From: Desulfobacterales bacterium CG23_combo_of_CG06-09_8_20_14_all_51_8
GTDB lineage: Bacteria > Desulfobacterota > Desulfobacteria > Desulfobacterales > Desulfosalsimonadaceae
Length of the DNA stretch: 7,160 bases
Assembly (NCBI GenBank): GCA_002772195.1
Contig: PCSG01000250.1
Coordinates: forward strand, 1-7,160
Direction: 5' to 3'
Both the position numbers and the translations under genes were made by a program. The notes beneath the pieces were generated by a model that searched no databases, had not been told where the DNA came from, and saw only the letters and a list, made by a program, of their open reading frames with translations. Positions 6,126 through 7,160 of the stretch are shown here, piece after piece (position 1 is the first letter of the stretch; the number at the start of each line of letters is the position of its first letter).

Positions 6126-7160
6126 ATGACAATCCTTCACAAATACATCACCCGGCTTTTTTTCAAGTATTTCGGCATGGTGCTGGGAATGGTGATTGTC
6201 ATTTATCTGTCCATTGATTTTTTCGGAAGAATCGACAAATTCATGGCAGGGCAGACCCCGCCCGTTGTGATCGCCGCTTTTTTTCTGTATAAAATCCCCC
6301 TCATCGCGTCCCAGATCACCCCGGTCGCGGTGCTTCTGGGCGTGCTGTCGGCTTTCGGGCTCATGGCGAAAAACAATGAAATTCTGGCCTTAAAAAGCGG
6401 CGGCGTGAGTTTGTACTATCTGCTGCTGCCCATCGCCGTTATCGGGGCCGCCATCAGCGTGGCCCTGTTTGTTTTTTCCGAAGTCGTGGTCCCTATCAGC
6501 GTTTCCAGGACCAACCAGATTGAAGGTCTGAAAAACGGATCCCGGATGATGACGTCAACGGAGGAAAATATATGGATTCGCGGCCATCAGTCCATCATTC
6601 ACATTGCCTATTATAACCCCTCGGACCAGACCATATCCGGGGTCAGCATCGCCTATTTTGACCAGGACTTCACTCTCACCCGCCGCATCAACGCCCAAAC
6701 GGGACGATATGTGAACGGGCGCTGGGAGCTTTTCGACTGCCTGATCCAAAACCGCCTGGAGGCTTCCCCTCAGCAGCATGAAGTGGTTTTTCATGACAGG
6801 GAAATCGTCTTGATGGACCTGGCGCCGTCGGATTTGCAGCGGGTGGCCCGGAAATCCCAGGAAATGCCATTTTTCGAGCTTTACCGGTATATTCTGAAAG
6901 TCGAAGCCGAAGGCTATGACGCCACCAAATACCGGGTGGATTTATATGCCAAAACCGCGTTCCCCTTTGTCTGCCTCATCATTGCGTTGTTCGGGGCCGG
7001 CCTGGCCCTGCGGGGGTCCACCCGGGACGGGATGGCCATCAGTTTTGCCTACGGCATATTAACGACGTTTGTGTACTGGTCTTTTTATAGTTTTTGCCTG
7101 TCCCTGGGATACGGTCGGGTGCTTCCGCCCGTGGTCGCGGCCTGGGCGGCCAATCTGATT
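6126..7160 (+). CDS. lptG: LPS export permease LptG, 3' end cut by the window
   Basis: An open frame of 345 codons runs from ATG 6126 to the last base without a stop. Family members are about 355-365 residues long, so only a short C-terminus is missing. The protein begins MTILHKYITRLFFKYF, a usual LptG opening. Predicted helices lie near 12-33, 52-76 and 97-122; a periplasmic domain covers about 123-275, and two or three C-terminal helices follow (near 280-296, 303-322 and 330 onward). The coupling segment NNEILALKSGGVS (83-95, Glu85) aligns with DNEIVALKASGVS of LptF, showing the paralogous pair. An in-frame ATG at 6117 would add three residues (MAF). I prefer 6126 because AGG at 6112-6114 is then 11 bases away rather than 2, but both are possible. 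The gene follows lptF by 44 bases and shares its transcript in all likelihood. Confidence 0.9.
   Translation, partial: MTILHKYITRLFFKYFGMVLGMVIVIYLSIDFFGRIDKFMAGQTPPVVIAAFFLYKIPLIASQITPVAVLLGVLSAFGLMAKNNEILALKSGGVSLYYLLLPIAVIGAAISVALFVFSEVVVPISVSRTNQIEGLKNGSRMMTSTEENIWIRGHQSIIHIAYYNPSDQTISGVSIAYFDQDFTLTRRINAQTGRYVNGRWELFDCLIQNRLEASPQQHEVVFHDREIVLMDLAPSDLQRVARKSQEMPFFELYRYILKVEAEGYDATKYRVDLYAKTAFPFVCLIIALFGAGLALRGSTRDGMAISFAYGILTTFVYWSFYSFCLSLGYGRVLPPVVAAWAANLI

Overview
The window comes from a Gram-negative bacterium: three consecutive genes handle lipopolysaccharide (LPS) traffic across the inner membrane (MsbA, LptF and most of LptG). The moderately GC-rich coding sequence, the PAS-containing hybrid kinase next to a lone receiver protein, and the IS200-like transposase flanked by palindromes would suit a Desulfobacterota (former Deltaproteobacteria) genome or a similar environmental lineage. 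That placement is an inference from gene style; no marker gene in the window settles it.

Layout, all genes on the + strand. Positions 1-577 hold a small mobile unit: a Y1 (HUH) transposase gene (76-528) bracketed by inverted copies of a 28-base palindromic repeat (1-28 and 550-577) and a weaker inner inverted pair (51-64 and 539-552). This is the layout of a REP-associated tyrosine transposase (RAYT). Positions 529-686 are non-coding and contain the right-hand repeat, a heptamer duplication (585-598), four in-phase heptads (637-664) and the ribosome binding site of the next gene. No stretch over 300 bases lacks a gene.

From 687 a tightly packed series runs to the window end: a single-domain response regulator (687-1058), a soluble hybrid histidine kinase REC-PAS-HisKA-HATPase-REC (1055-3094), msbA (3095-4894), lptF (4891-6081) and lptG (6126 to the edge, about 345 codons visible). 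Junctions are a 4-base ATGA overlap, direct abutment, another ATGA overlap and a 44-base gap, so one transcript is likely. MsbA flips lipid A-core to the outer leaflet of the inner membrane; LptF and LptG, with the ATPase LptB (not in the window), extract LPS and feed it to the Lpt bridge.

The points most worth a second look are the packing of a phosphorelay pair directly onto LPS-export genes, an abrupt change in arginine codon use and GC content inside the kinase gene near its phosphoacceptor histidine, and the RAYT/palindrome unit with the adjoining heptad repeat. I do not see a wholly unknown system; every large gene belongs to a recognisable family.
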